Of a stretch of 64,000 bases of DNA, positions 28,174-36,087 are shown piece by piece. Both the position numbers and the translations under genes were made by a program. This stretch comes from Alteromonas sp. ASW11-130 (GTDB lineage: Bacteria; Pseudomonadota; Gammaproteobacteria; Enterobacterales; Alteromonadaceae). The DNA is taken from assembly GCF_026183735.1 (NCBI RefSeq), contig NZ_JAPFRE010000041.1, forward strand, positions 1 to 64,000, given 5' to 3'. Within the stretch, counting starts at the first letter, position 1. Each line of letters starts with the position of its first letter. The notes beneath the pieces are model-generated. The model ran no database searches and was not told the origin of the DNA. It worked only from the letters and a program-made list of their open reading frames with translations.

Positions 28174-28761
28174 AAAAGTCCTTTATTCGCTATGCGTTGA
28201 AGTGCTATTGCAAACACCCATTGCATTCTACGTCTATTCGTTTTAAACAAGGTTTGTGTCAAGAGTGTAAATGCTGCAAGCGCTGGTTGCACTAGTTTTG
28301 GTAACTATTGCAGTCGAATGTGCATTCTGCAAAAAATACATCATCCACGCTAGGCGGGGTGTGGCAGAGAACCGTGCAAAGGTAATTTGTCAACTGAACA
28401 CTGTTACATTTTGACCATTAGCGGACAATCATGCCCTATTTACGAATCTACCACCTTTAAAGGGATTGGTTTTATTCTTTAAAGATAGAAATGTACTTCC
28501 CTATCAAGCAGAGAATGCGTTGATAGTCTGATAACGGGCAGAACCAATACCCAGTGCGCAGTAAATGTCCTTGGTATGAAAGCCCCACTAAAACAATTGA
28601 CCCTTATATTCATGCTGCAAATCGTTCGCTAATTGATTAGCGGTGACAAAAAGGCGTAGAGTCCTGTATAACTTTTCGTAACAACCGTATTAGCTGCAAG
28701 CCAGCAAACCCTTATTCAATTAAAGCCTGCCGACACCTAGAAAACAGAAATACGTAAAACC
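28174..28761. other. Intergenic region between the RpiR regulator and antiporter genes
   Basis: No gene supported. It holds the upstream region of the RpiR gene and, at 28627-28642, a short inverted repeat CGCTAAT-TG-ATTAGCG with a 2-nt centre that could be an operator. No transcript direction for most of it is evident. Confidence 0.4.
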
Positions 28762-30132
28762 TTACATAAGAGCGCCAACTAGACCATACAGAATAAGTGT
28801 GCCAGCCCCCGCAGTTAACGCGTAGGGTAACTGGGTTTTCACGTGTTCGAGTAAATCACAGCCCGACGCCAGCGCCGATACAGCTGTGGTATCAGATATG
28901 GGTGAACAGTGATCACCGAATACCCCGCCCCCTAAAACAGCGGCAACAAGAAACGATGGCGGTAGTCCGGTAGTATGAATTAAAGGAACTGCAATGGGGA
29001 TTAGAATAGCAAATGTTCCCCATGATGTGCCCGTGGTAAACGAAATAATGGCGCCAGTTAGAAATAACACGGGCGCTATTGCAAATACAGGTAAATGACT
29101 TCCCACCATATTGGCAACATACTCACCCGTACCAAGTTCTTTCAAACTGGCCCCCAGGCAAAGAGAAAACAATACGATAGTCACCAGAGGAACCAGTTCA
29201 CCAATGCCTTTGAATGCTACCCCCACAAATTCTCTGGTAGAGTATTTTCGATGGAGAACTGAAAGTATAAAACACGTGAAAATACTTAACACGGTAGCAT
29301 ACAGAACAGATTTTGAACCACTGCCTTCAGCCAATACCCCGTTGCCAGTCCAGAACATAAAACCAACCATGCCAAACACCAGTGTAGCTAAGGGTATTAA
29401 CATAAAACGCGCTTTGGTGGGCTTAGGGCCGGTTTCTACATTGGCATCGTTGCTCAATAAGTTTTTTTCCGATTGCTTCATCGGTCCAAAAACTTTGCCT
29501 GTTACTACTGTCATTGCGACCAATAGCAGCACCAGAATAGCGTAAAAATTGAAAACCGTTGACCCCCATAAAATAGACGCCCCGCTTTCAGCAAGATCAT
29601 AATTACTGAGTAACCCCAAAATAAAGGCGCCCCACCCATTCAGCAGGATCAGTATGCAGATAGGGGCCGAGGTACTATCGATGATAAATGCTAATCTAGC
29701 CCGACTCATTTTGAAGCGATCGAATAAGCCTCTGGCGAGTATCCCTGACGTTAAAACGCTAAGGTTAGATTCGACGAAAACAGCCACCCCAGTGAACATG
29801 GTAAGCCCCCCCGCACGTCTGGGCGTACTGGCCGTACCTGACGAAATAAGCTTTGAAACCGTCGCCGACACGCCACCTGAATCACGGATAAAAGACAATA
29901 TTGCGCCAATAGCCAAACTGAATAAGAGAATACGAGCGTTGCCTGGTGAGGCCGCCACTTCAACCACACGCTCAATGGTATACACAAAGGTTAACAGCAG
30001 AGATGTTTTATCTTGTATGACGAGCAATAATTCAGACGCCATTAACGCAACGAATAAAGCGCTAATAACCTCCTTCTTCCACAACACGACGGCAATAGCA
30101 ATTAAAGGAGGGAGAACTGAAACCCATGACAT
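28762..30132 (-). CDS. NhaC-family Na+/H+ antiporter-like transporter
   Basis: 456 residues with 11-12 hydrophobic segments. Family hallmarks: DSTSAPICILILLNGWGAF, FSLCLGASLKELGTGEYV, ISFTTGTSWGTFAILIPIAVPL and GGGVFGDHCSPISDTTAVSA. NhaC-type carriers exchange Na+ for H+, and some exchange organic acids. It lies beyond the muropeptide genes on the minus strand, 588 bp from the regulator; a link through product export (for example D-lactate from MurQ) or sodium homeostasis is possible but not shown. Confidence 0.88.
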   Translation of the reverse strand: MSWVSVLPPLIAIAVVLWKKEVISALFVALMASELLLVIQDKTSLLLTFVYTIERVVEVAASPGNARILLFSLAIGAILSFIRDSGGVSATVSKLISSGTASTPRRAGGLTMFTGVAVFVESNLSVLTSGILARGLFDRFKMSRARLAFIIDSTSAPICILILLNGWGAFILGLLSNYDLAESGASILWGSTVFNFYAILVLLLVAMTVVTGKVFGPMKQSEKNLLSNDANVETGPKPTKARFMLIPLATLVFGMVGFMFWTGNGVLAEGSGSKSVLYATVLSIFTCFILSVLHRKYSTREFVGVAFKGIGELVPLVTIVLFSLCLGASLKELGTGEYVANMVGSHLPVFAIAPVLFLTGAIISFTTGTSWGTFAILIPIAVPLIHTTGLPPSFLVAAVLGGGVFGDHCSPISDTTAVSALASGCDLLEHVKTQLPYALTAGAGTLILYGLVGALM

Positions 30133-30614
30133 TTGTTATTATTAGCTCCATTTATTATAAAGTCTGCTGCCTCGACAACATTGGTGTCTGTACTGACATC
30201 ACTCACAGTTGCATTTGAAACCGCCATCGATACAAGCACCTTTGTCAGCTTCCCCACCCCCTTTGCAGACGTCACACCAACGGTACGAATGGAGTAGATT
30301 AGTGACTTGATTTCGCTTCTAGAGCCAGCATTGCAGCGTATTCTCGTTGACTTAATGCCCCATTGCAACCGCTAAACGGCCCTTTTAATTTCTCATTCAC
30401 AAACTCGGCCTCGTCTACGTAAACCTTTTCACACCGCCCATTAAAATTTACACAACGCTAACTGTTATACCCTTCTAATATAAACTAAGCCCCTGTATTG
30501 CCATATTTTTTCTTTTACAAAAACTAGCTAGTCGTACAGTAGTGAGATAAGTATCTTTTTGCTAAATTTTCTCACGACCAATGAGGTCACTATTTGAAAA
30601 AGGAGTTTTATCGT
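30133..30614. other. Intergenic region upstream of the antiporter and of the GG-leader peptides
   Basis: Divergent upstream region for the antiporter gene (minus) and the small peptide genes (plus). A minus-strand frame here includes SEIKSLI and a serine/threonine/valine-rich stretch vaguely like a chemoreceptor tail, too weak to call. The last 10 bases include a good Shine-Dalgarno (AAAGGAG) for the first peptide. Confidence 0.4.
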
Positions 30615-30743
30615 ATGCAAGAATTATCTATAAAAGAAACTGAACTTATCTCTGGCGGATACTGGGGTCATGTGGCTGTGGGAATTGCAATAGCAGAGGC
30701 AGCCTACGAATTTTATCAAGGCTATGCTGCTCACAGAAGATAA
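30615..30743 (+). CDS. Double-glycine-leader peptide 1 (putative bacteriocin/microcin precursor, 42 aa)
   Basis: 42 residues, shorter than usual gene-calling limits. The leader MQELSIKETELISGG matches the class II bacteriocin leader consensus (LSxxELxxIxGG), predicting cleavage after the second Gly by a C39 peptidase-ABC exporter. The mature part would begin YWGHVAVGIAIAEAAYEF and end YAAHRR: a hydrophobic amphipathic helix with small-residue spacing (G and A every 3-4) and a basic tail. AAAGGAG lies 9-10 bp before the ATG. The second peptide gene follows after 9 bp. No exporter gene is in the window. A secreted signalling peptide is the alternative to a bacteriocin. Confidence 0.65.
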   Translation: MQELSIKETELISGGYWGHVAVGIAIAEAAYEFYQGYAAHRR

Positions 30744-30752
30744 GGAAGTTTT

Positions 30753-30926
30753 ATGGAAACTATAAATGTATCTGAAGTTCAAGAGCTTAACGCAAGTGAG
30801 CTAGACGCAATAACGGGCGCGGGATTATTTTACGATTTGGGCAGATTCTTTGCTGAAGTAGCAAACGCTAACGATTCAATCTATCGCCAATATGGAAATA
30901 CCAATATGAATTATCGGCTTCCATAG
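30753..30926 (+). CDS. Double-glycine-type leader peptide 2 (57 aa)
   Basis: 57 residues. The leader METINVSEVQELNASELDAI ends TGAG and follows the same consensus (ELNxxELDxI-TG-G/A), with GA replacing GG. The mature portion starts LFYDLGRFFAEVAN and is followed by a polar, Asn/Tyr-rich tail. AAGGA is 6-10 bp before the ATG. The two precursors sit nine bases apart, as in two-peptide (class IIb) bacteriocins, and a rho-independent terminator follows at 30936. Not recognised as any named bacteriocin. Confidence 0.62.
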   Translation: METINVSEVQELNASELDAITGAGLFYDLGRFFAEVANANDSIYRQYGNTNMNYRLP

Positions 30927-30935
30927 GGTAATGTT

Positions 30936-30959
30936 GAGGCTACATCGATAGCCTCTTTT
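30936..30959 (+). terminator. Intrinsic terminator after the peptide pair
   Basis: Seven-bp stem GAGGCTA / TAGCCTC with a 6-nt loop, followed by TTTTA. It lies between the peptide genes and the small membrane protein gene, so the latter may be expressed at a lower level by readthrough. Confidence 0.7.
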
Positions 30960-30973
30960 AAAAGGTAAAAAGT

Positions 30974-31186
30974 ATGCAATTCGTGAATATTAAAACTCTA
31001 CTTCGAATATCTGCCGCGCTTTTCTTTCTTGATAGCTGTTGGCAGATTTTTTTTCCGGATCATCTCTCTTCGTTTAAAGACAGTCTACAAACTGGCTTAC
31101 TGTTTTTAATTTTTGCTGAATTGAACGACCAATCCAACGCTACCAAATCCGCAAAAGCCGAAAAAGAGCCACATGAATATTCATAA
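30974..31186 (+). CDS. Small membrane protein, candidate immunity protein (70 aa)
   Basis: 70 residues with two predicted membrane segments (about 8-26, LLRISAALFFLDSCWQIFF, and about 38-50, LQTGLLFLIFAEL) and a charged, hydrophilic tail (KSAKAEKEPHEYS). AAGGTAAAAAGT precedes the ATG. Small two-helix membrane proteins directly downstream of bacteriocin precursors often give self-immunity; that role is inferred from position only. Ends in a hairpin shared with the convergent halogenase gene. Confidence 0.55.
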   Translation: MQFVNIKTLLRISAALFFLDSCWQIFFPDHLSSFKDSLQTGLLFLIFAELNDQSNATKSAKAEKEPHEYS

Positions 31187-31204
31187 AGCTGAAAAGCCAG
31201 CTTT
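31185..31204. terminator. Bidirectional hairpin between convergent genes
   Basis: Seven-bp stem AAAGCTG / CAGCTTT with a 6-nt loop; the stem is A/T-rich on its outer side and could stop transcription from both the small membrane protein gene and the minus-strand halogenase operon. Confidence 0.5.
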
Positions 31205-31232
31205 ATTCCTGAAAGCGTATAACAACCTTATA

Positions 31233-32735
31233 TTACTTTGCATTATTAGGAGACTGAGAAGGACAATAATGTTGTAAAAATTCATAATGAGAGGGTAACT
31301 GACTTACTTTACGTACATTCTGCTGCTCTATCTGCGATAGAAAATGTTCCATTTCCTTCTCATTCATCAAATCTGCTATAGGATGATGACTTTCTGGTAC
31401 AAGACCCTGTCCTAACATAACTTGTACCCAGGAGTTTTCGCCGAATAGTTCATTGGGCACTTTAAACACCCTTCCCGTTTGTTTAAAAAGCGCTAACCGA
31501 TGTTTTAGTGAATCTGGAATGGGCATATTTTTACAATAGCGCCAGAAAGCTGAATCCTCGCGCTGAGTTACATGGTAGTGCAAGATAATGAAGTCACGGA
31601 TATTTTTAACTTCATGTTCTGTTTGCGCATTAAATTCATTCACGTCGGCCTGCACTATTCCGTTTGCGGGGAACATTTGCATTAATCTAACAATACCACG
31701 TTGAATAAGGTGAATACTTGTAGACTCCAGAGGTTCTATAAACCCACTGGATAACCCGATAGCGATACAGTTTTTATTCCAGTGAGAACGCCGCTGCCCC
31801 GTTCGGAAGCGGATTACACGAGGGTCGGTAAGTACCTCCCCTTCCACATTGTTCAGCAACAGTTCTTTAGCATCCTCGTCATTTAAATAGCGGCTACAAT
31901 AAACCAGGCCGTTACCTACTCGGTGCTGCAACGGAATGCGCCATTGCCAGCCTGAGGGGTGGGCAATTGAACGGGTGTAAGGGCGAGGTGTCTCGACGGC
32001 TTGAGTTTGTACTGCAATCGCGCGATCACATGGAAGCCAATGCGTCCAGTCGTCGTAACCGGTATGCAATGTTTCTTCTATTAATAATGCGCGAAAACCC
32101 GTGCAATCAATGAACAAATCCCCTTCGATAACCTGACCCGACTCAAGCCTTAATGCTTTGATATATCCTGAATGTTTGCACAACTCGACGTGATCGATTT
32201 TTCCTTCAGTTCTGTTCGCTCCATGCTTTTGGGCTATTTCCCGCAAAAATTTAGCGTAAAGCGTTGCATCCAGATGAAACGCATAGTTCAACCCCATATT
32301 CGGAAGTACGGCAAATTTATTTTGCTGCGCAGCTAAAAATTCTGCGCAATAAACACCGTACTCTTTTGCTAACCCCATTTGTTGCCCTCTCAGCCAGAAG
32401 TGCTGAAAGCCCGCGGCCCAATGGTCTTGGCCGGTCGTGCCAAAGGAATGGATGTAACTTTCATCTACATTCTTCCAGTTTTCAAAATCAATTCCGAGTT
32501 TGAACGTAGCTTGGGTAGCAGCCATGAATTCTTGTTCATTAATTCCTAGTAACTTATGCAAGGTAAGTAAGGGAGGTATGGTTGCTTCACCCACGCCTAC
32601 CGTTCCGATCGCATCAGACTCAACTAACTGGATCTCAAGGTTCTTCCCCATTAACTTGGCCAATGAAGCGGCACACATCCAGCCTGCGGTGCCACCTCCA
32701 GCAATGACTACACGTTTAATTGGTTGGGGTTGCAT
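31233..32735 (-). CDS. Flavin-dependent tryptophan-halogenase-like protein (second copy)
   Basis: 500 residues, full set of halogenase motifs: GGGTAGWMCAASLA for FAD, catalytic lysine in ATFKLGIDFENW, GWQWRIPLQHRVGNG (WxWxIP) and GFIEPLESTSIHL. It is close in motif detail to the copy at 21225. It is the last gene of a five-gene minus-strand cluster headed by a TonB receptor, 22 bp after the JmjC-like gene. Relatives in such clusters have no proven substrate. It ends opposite the GG-leader peptide locus. Confidence 0.88.
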   Translation of the reverse strand: MQPQPIKRVVIAGGGTAGWMCAASLAKLMGKNLEIQLVESDAIGTVGVGEATIPPLLTLHKLLGINEQEFMAATQATFKLGIDFENWKNVDESYIHSFGTTGQDHWAAGFQHFWLRGQQMGLAKEYGVYCAEFLAAQQNKFAVLPNMGLNYAFHLDATLYAKFLREIAQKHGANRTEGKIDHVELCKHSGYIKALRLESGQVIEGDLFIDCTGFRALLIEETLHTGYDDWTHWLPCDRAIAVQTQAVETPRPYTRSIAHPSGWQWRIPLQHRVGNGLVYCSRYLNDEDAKELLLNNVEGEVLTDPRVIRFRTGQRRSHWNKNCIAIGLSSGFIEPLESTSIHLIQRGIVRLMQMFPANGIVQADVNEFNAQTEHEVKNIRDFIILHYHVTQREDSAFWRYCKNMPIPDSLKHRLALFKQTGRVFKVPNELFGENSWVQVMLGQGLVPESHHPIADLMNEKEMEHFLSQIEQQNVRKVSQLPSHYEFLQHYCPSQSPNNAK

Positions 32736-32757
32736 GAGTATTTATCTCCAACTTTAG

Positions 32758-33756
32758 TTATCGGTTGAGTTTGTTAAGTAATTCGGCACGCAGTTGACGA
32801 GCCTTAAGTTCATCGATTTGTCCCGTAATCCCACGTTTACTATCAGGAATATGTGAGCAGGTCTGCTCGCGGTCGTTAAACACGTATTGAGAGAACTGAT
32901 GCCTCCACGCCTGTTTTTGTTCCTCAGGTAACTGTGCGATAGACAAGATGGCATGTTTCAAAGCCAGCGTGGGATTGCCAAGATAAGCAGGACTTGTCCG
33001 CCACCAGTAGTTTACTAAGCCGTTGATTTGACTCAGTCCTTCTACGTGGTGCCACCACATGCTCGGAATGACTATACCATCCCCTGGTTCTAGCTCAGCA
33101 ACGTACGCATGCTTTAATGCTTCCGGAAAACGTGGAAAGCGGGTTAAGTCGGGTGAGTGAAAATCTACCAAACTTATCGCTTGTCCCGCTGGTGTAAAAT
33201 CCAATGGGCCAATGTAAAGGTTTTTCTGCTGATCAGGGGGAAATAAAGTGAAGCGTCGTTTTCCGGCCACCACTATCGCCAGGTTTTGTGGAAAATCGCA
33301 ATGGGCTGCAATACGACTTTGATTACCCAACCACAAACTTACTAGCGGGTCTATCCCCTCCAGGTTCATGATGTTCTCCTGGCGAAAATGGGGAAACCAA
33401 CGGTCTACCATTGTAGAGCCCATATAGAGTAACTTTTTCTGCTTTTCTAGTCTTTTGCAAAAGGAAGGGAAATCGATTTGTACCGGCGTAAAGTTAAAGC
33501 CAGACATATCTTCGTTATAGAAAACCCGATTATCCGCCGCATCATTGCCTTCATAAACAACAATCGGTTCCCCGCTGTAATAGGTGTCGAGTTGGGATAA
33601 AAAAGCTGCGTTTCCAGCACGTGCAGCCTTCACTAAAGGCCAATCATTTGCGATACCGCGCAATACTACTGGCTGGGTACTTAACAACGTAGTCAGATCA
33701 GGTTGATCCCCCTTTTTCCAAACACGTTCATCTACTTTTTTATCCACATTTATCAT
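32758..33756 (-). CDS. Cupin-like (JmjC/cupin_8) Fe(II)/2-oxoglutarate oxygenase
   Basis: 332 residues. The double-stranded beta-helix core shows the iron-binding HxD in AHCDFPQNLAIVVAG, lysine-arginine after it (GKRRFTLFPPDQ, as in cupin_8 proteins), and the distal histidine in PSMWWHHVEGL. The Trp-rich WWHHV and NYWWRTS are typical of JmjC-like hydroxylases, which hydroxylate protein side chains or small molecules. Its start overlaps the SapC stop by 4 bp and the halogenase gene follows, so it belongs to the same operon. Substrate unknown. Confidence 0.85.
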   Translation of the reverse strand: MINVDKKVDERVWKKGDQPDLTTLLSTQPVVLRGIANDWPLVKAARAGNAAFLSQLDTYYSGEPIVVYEGNDAADNRVFYNEDMSGFNFTPVQIDFPSFCKRLEKQKKLLYMGSTMVDRWFPHFRQENIMNLEGIDPLVSLWLGNQSRIAAHCDFPQNLAIVVAGKRRFTLFPPDQQKNLYIGPLDFTPAGQAISLVDFHSPDLTRFPRFPEALKHAYVAELEPGDGIVIPSMWWHHVEGLSQINGLVNYWWRTSPAYLGNPTLALKHAILSIAQLPEEQKQAWRHQFSQYVFNDREQTCSHIPDSKRGITGQIDELKARQLRAELLNKLNR

Positions 33757-34463
33757 TCGGCAATATTCAAACGCTTATTTTTGCGGTTAACAAGTGCAGA
33801 AAATTGTGATTGTGAGGCCAGCATCATATAGATTGGCGTTAGAAAACCCGACTTTCTTAGTTCCGCCCATTCTTCGTCACTGAGTGCATCTAGCGTGTCT
33901 TCGTTAATGGTATAAAACCCTATTAACTGATGTTGTGAACCATTGTTCAATGTCACGTCTAAAGTGAAGGACTCGATCAGTTTAAGGTGTAAAAGACAAT
34001 CCACAAATGCTTTATTTTCTTCCACCCCATGATGTAATGCTTCGAGCATACCGCTGACTTTTTCTAAATATGGCGCATTACCACCAAACTCTAAGAAAAG
34101 CGCTTCGCCTTTATCCGCATTGACCCTTGGACTGTCAGTATCTATGTTAACCACCCGCTGGCCATCCTGTAAGCCAATCGAAAACGGCTGTCGTGAAACA
34201 TTAATCGGAACATAATCCGCGTCCCAACCCTCATCATTTAAAAACAGATTTTCTTGCTGTTGAAACCCAAACAGTATAACCGGATAAAACTGGCCACTAT
34301 CTGCATCTTTGTGAAAAACAATTGGGTAGTATGCCTGAGCAGAGCGAAATTCACGTGGAAAAGTCAGTGAGAACATTACGTTGTCGCCTAACTCTGCACT
34401 ACGAGCAGTGTTAATTTTCAAATCTTTATGGCTAACGTTATTTAATCTTTCTACTGTTGACAT
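33753..34463 (-). CDS. SapC-family protein
   Basis: 236 residues. SapC features: RSAELGDNVMFSLTFPREFR, YYPIVFHKDADSGQFYPVILFGF, ENLFLNDEGWDADYVPI. The family is named after an S-layer-associated protein of Campylobacter, but in Alteromonadales, Caulobacter and Xanthomonas it occurs mainly in clusters with a TonB receptor, halogenases and cupins, with unknown role. No signal peptide, so cytoplasmic. 8 bp downstream of the halogenase gene and overlapping the next gene by 4 bp. Confidence 0.85.
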   Translation of the reverse strand: MSTVERLNNVSHKDLKINTARSAELGDNVMFSLTFPREFRSAQAYYPIVFHKDADSGQFYPVILFGFQQQENLFLNDEGWDADYVPINVSRQPFSIGLQDGQRVVNIDTDSPRVNADKGEALFLEFGGNAPYLEKVSGMLEALHHGVEENKAFVDCLLHLKLIESFTLDVTLNNGSQHQLIGFYTINEDTLDALSDEEWAELRKSGFLTPIYMMLASQSQFSALVNRKNKRLNIAE

Positions 34464-34471
34464 ATGATACC

Positions 34472-36010
34472 CTAAATTGTTTGCATTCCATGGGACTGGA
34501 TTTGATTAAGTAGTTCTCGGTTTGTCGGAAGTCCCGTTTTAAGTTTTTGTTTTCGAACAGCATTTTGTTGAAAATGCTGCATAGCTTGGTGCTGATAGCG
34601 CTGACTAATCGATCGCATACCACCGAACGGAAGCTTGTTCATGCCATATAACACGTACTGATAGCTAGCCGCGGGAAAAAGCTCCTCCGCCACCGGCACA
34701 TCATAACGACTTGGTGTGTGATGTCGCCACATTTCCAGCATCTCTTTAAGCGATTGTGGAATTGAGTTTTCGTTTCGGTTATCACGCCAATATTGAGAAT
34801 CGTTACGCTCGGACAACACATAGTGTAGCTTGAGAAAGTCTATAATTCGCTGCCAGCGATAAGTAAATGTATCGTTGTATCGCTTAGCTGTAATCGCCAT
34901 TTGTTGGGTATTAGCGGGAAGTTGTTCGCTGATATATTTAGCCGCGAGTTCGACCATTACTAATGCTGACGCTTCTAGTGGTTCGATAAAGCCCGCCGCC
35001 ATACCTACTGCCACACAATTGTGCCTCCAAAAAGATTCTCGGTAGCCTGGTCGGATAGGGATTTTGCGCATCTCGACATTAGCCTTGTCGTTGCCGATAT
35101 ATTCACGCAACTCGCGCTCGGCTTCCGCATCGGAAGTATGCGCTGAAGAATAAACATGCCCAATGCCCCTGCGTGTCTGTAGGCCGATATCCCAAATCCA
35201 ACCATTCGACTGGGCGGTGGAGAGGGTTGCAGAAGCAATTTGTGCGTCACTGTTCTCGTAATTTACTTGCGCAGCTAACGCTGCGTCGTTAAATAAGATA
35301 TGACCTTGTTCTTGGAATTTAACATTGTAATGCTTGCCAAGTAATAAGGAGGCGAATCCCGTGCAATCGATAAAGAGGTCAGCTTCTATTCTTCTGCTTT
35401 TGCTAGTGTGGATGGCTTTAATCGGCTGTTCGACTTCTCCCTCAACTCCTACAACGTCATCGAGAACGTGTTCGACGCCTAATTCAGTTACCGCATGACG
35501 CTGTAATAGCGTCACAAAATTACCTGCATCAAGGTGGTAGCCGTAATTGTTTACGAATGCGTATTCAGGAGTTGTAATCTGTTTTGGTGCAAGACCTGCT
35601 TCAATCATCGCGGGTTGTGCCGATACGGCATGTGCGAAGGGGACGTTCGCGCTATGAGAAAACCAATGAGGCGCTATATCAAACTCGGAAGCCGCCACAG
35701 GCACGGTAAAGGGGTGATGATAGTGATCGGTTTTATTATTTACTCGCCAAGCGTGAAACCAGGAGCCTTGCTTAAAGCTAGCGTTACATTTGCGGATAAA
35801 ATCAGTTTCTCTTATGCCGATGCGCTCGAGAGTGCTGCGCATCGAAGGCCAAGTCCCTTCGCCTACCCCAATGTGCTTCACATTTGGTGATTCAACTAGG
35901 GTAATTTGAACACTTTTGTCAAAACGATAGTCTGCCGCCAGTAGTCCAGCCGTCAACCAACCCGCGGAACCGCCACCAACAATGAGAATCTTTTTCACAG
36001 AAGTATTCAT
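34472..36010 (-). CDS. Flavin-dependent halogenase-like protein with altered WxWxIP motif (third copy)
   Basis: 512 residues. FAD motif GGGSAGWLTAGLLA and GVGEGTWPSM; lysine in ASFKQGSWFHAW; FIEPLEASALVM near the C-terminal third. The WxWxIP signature reads WIWDIGLQ: both Trp and the Ile are kept but the Pro is Gly, and the surrounding substrate pocket differs from the other two copies. It is therefore a separate paralogue, perhaps with another substrate or a different flavin chemistry. Second gene of the cluster, 77 bp after the TonB receptor. Confidence 0.85.
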   Translation of the reverse strand: MNTSVKKILIVGGGSAGWLTAGLLAADYRFDKSVQITLVESPNVKHIGVGEGTWPSMRSTLERIGIRETDFIRKCNASFKQGSWFHAWRVNNKTDHYHHPFTVPVAASEFDIAPHWFSHSANVPFAHAVSAQPAMIEAGLAPKQITTPEYAFVNNYGYHLDAGNFVTLLQRHAVTELGVEHVLDDVVGVEGEVEQPIKAIHTSKSRRIEADLFIDCTGFASLLLGKHYNVKFQEQGHILFNDAALAAQVNYENSDAQIASATLSTAQSNGWIWDIGLQTRRGIGHVYSSAHTSDAEAERELREYIGNDKANVEMRKIPIRPGYRESFWRHNCVAVGMAAGFIEPLEASALVMVELAAKYISEQLPANTQQMAITAKRYNDTFTYRWQRIIDFLKLHYVLSERNDSQYWRDNRNENSIPQSLKEMLEMWRHHTPSRYDVPVAEELFPAASYQYVLYGMNKLPFGGMRSISQRYQHQAMQHFQQNAVRKQKLKTGLPTNRELLNQIQSHGMQTI

Positions 36011-36087
36011 TAAACTACTTTACAACGTTGCAGTGATAAAAAGTAGCCATCAGATGATGGCTACTTCGTTATTATCAGAACGGGTAA

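Noticed and set aside
30102-30368. Minus-strand frame with SEIKSLI, suggestive of a chemoreceptor signalling tail
   Set aside because: Only seven residues fit the methyl-accepting pattern, the hairpin-tip signature is absent and the frame overlaps the antiporter start; treated as intergenic.
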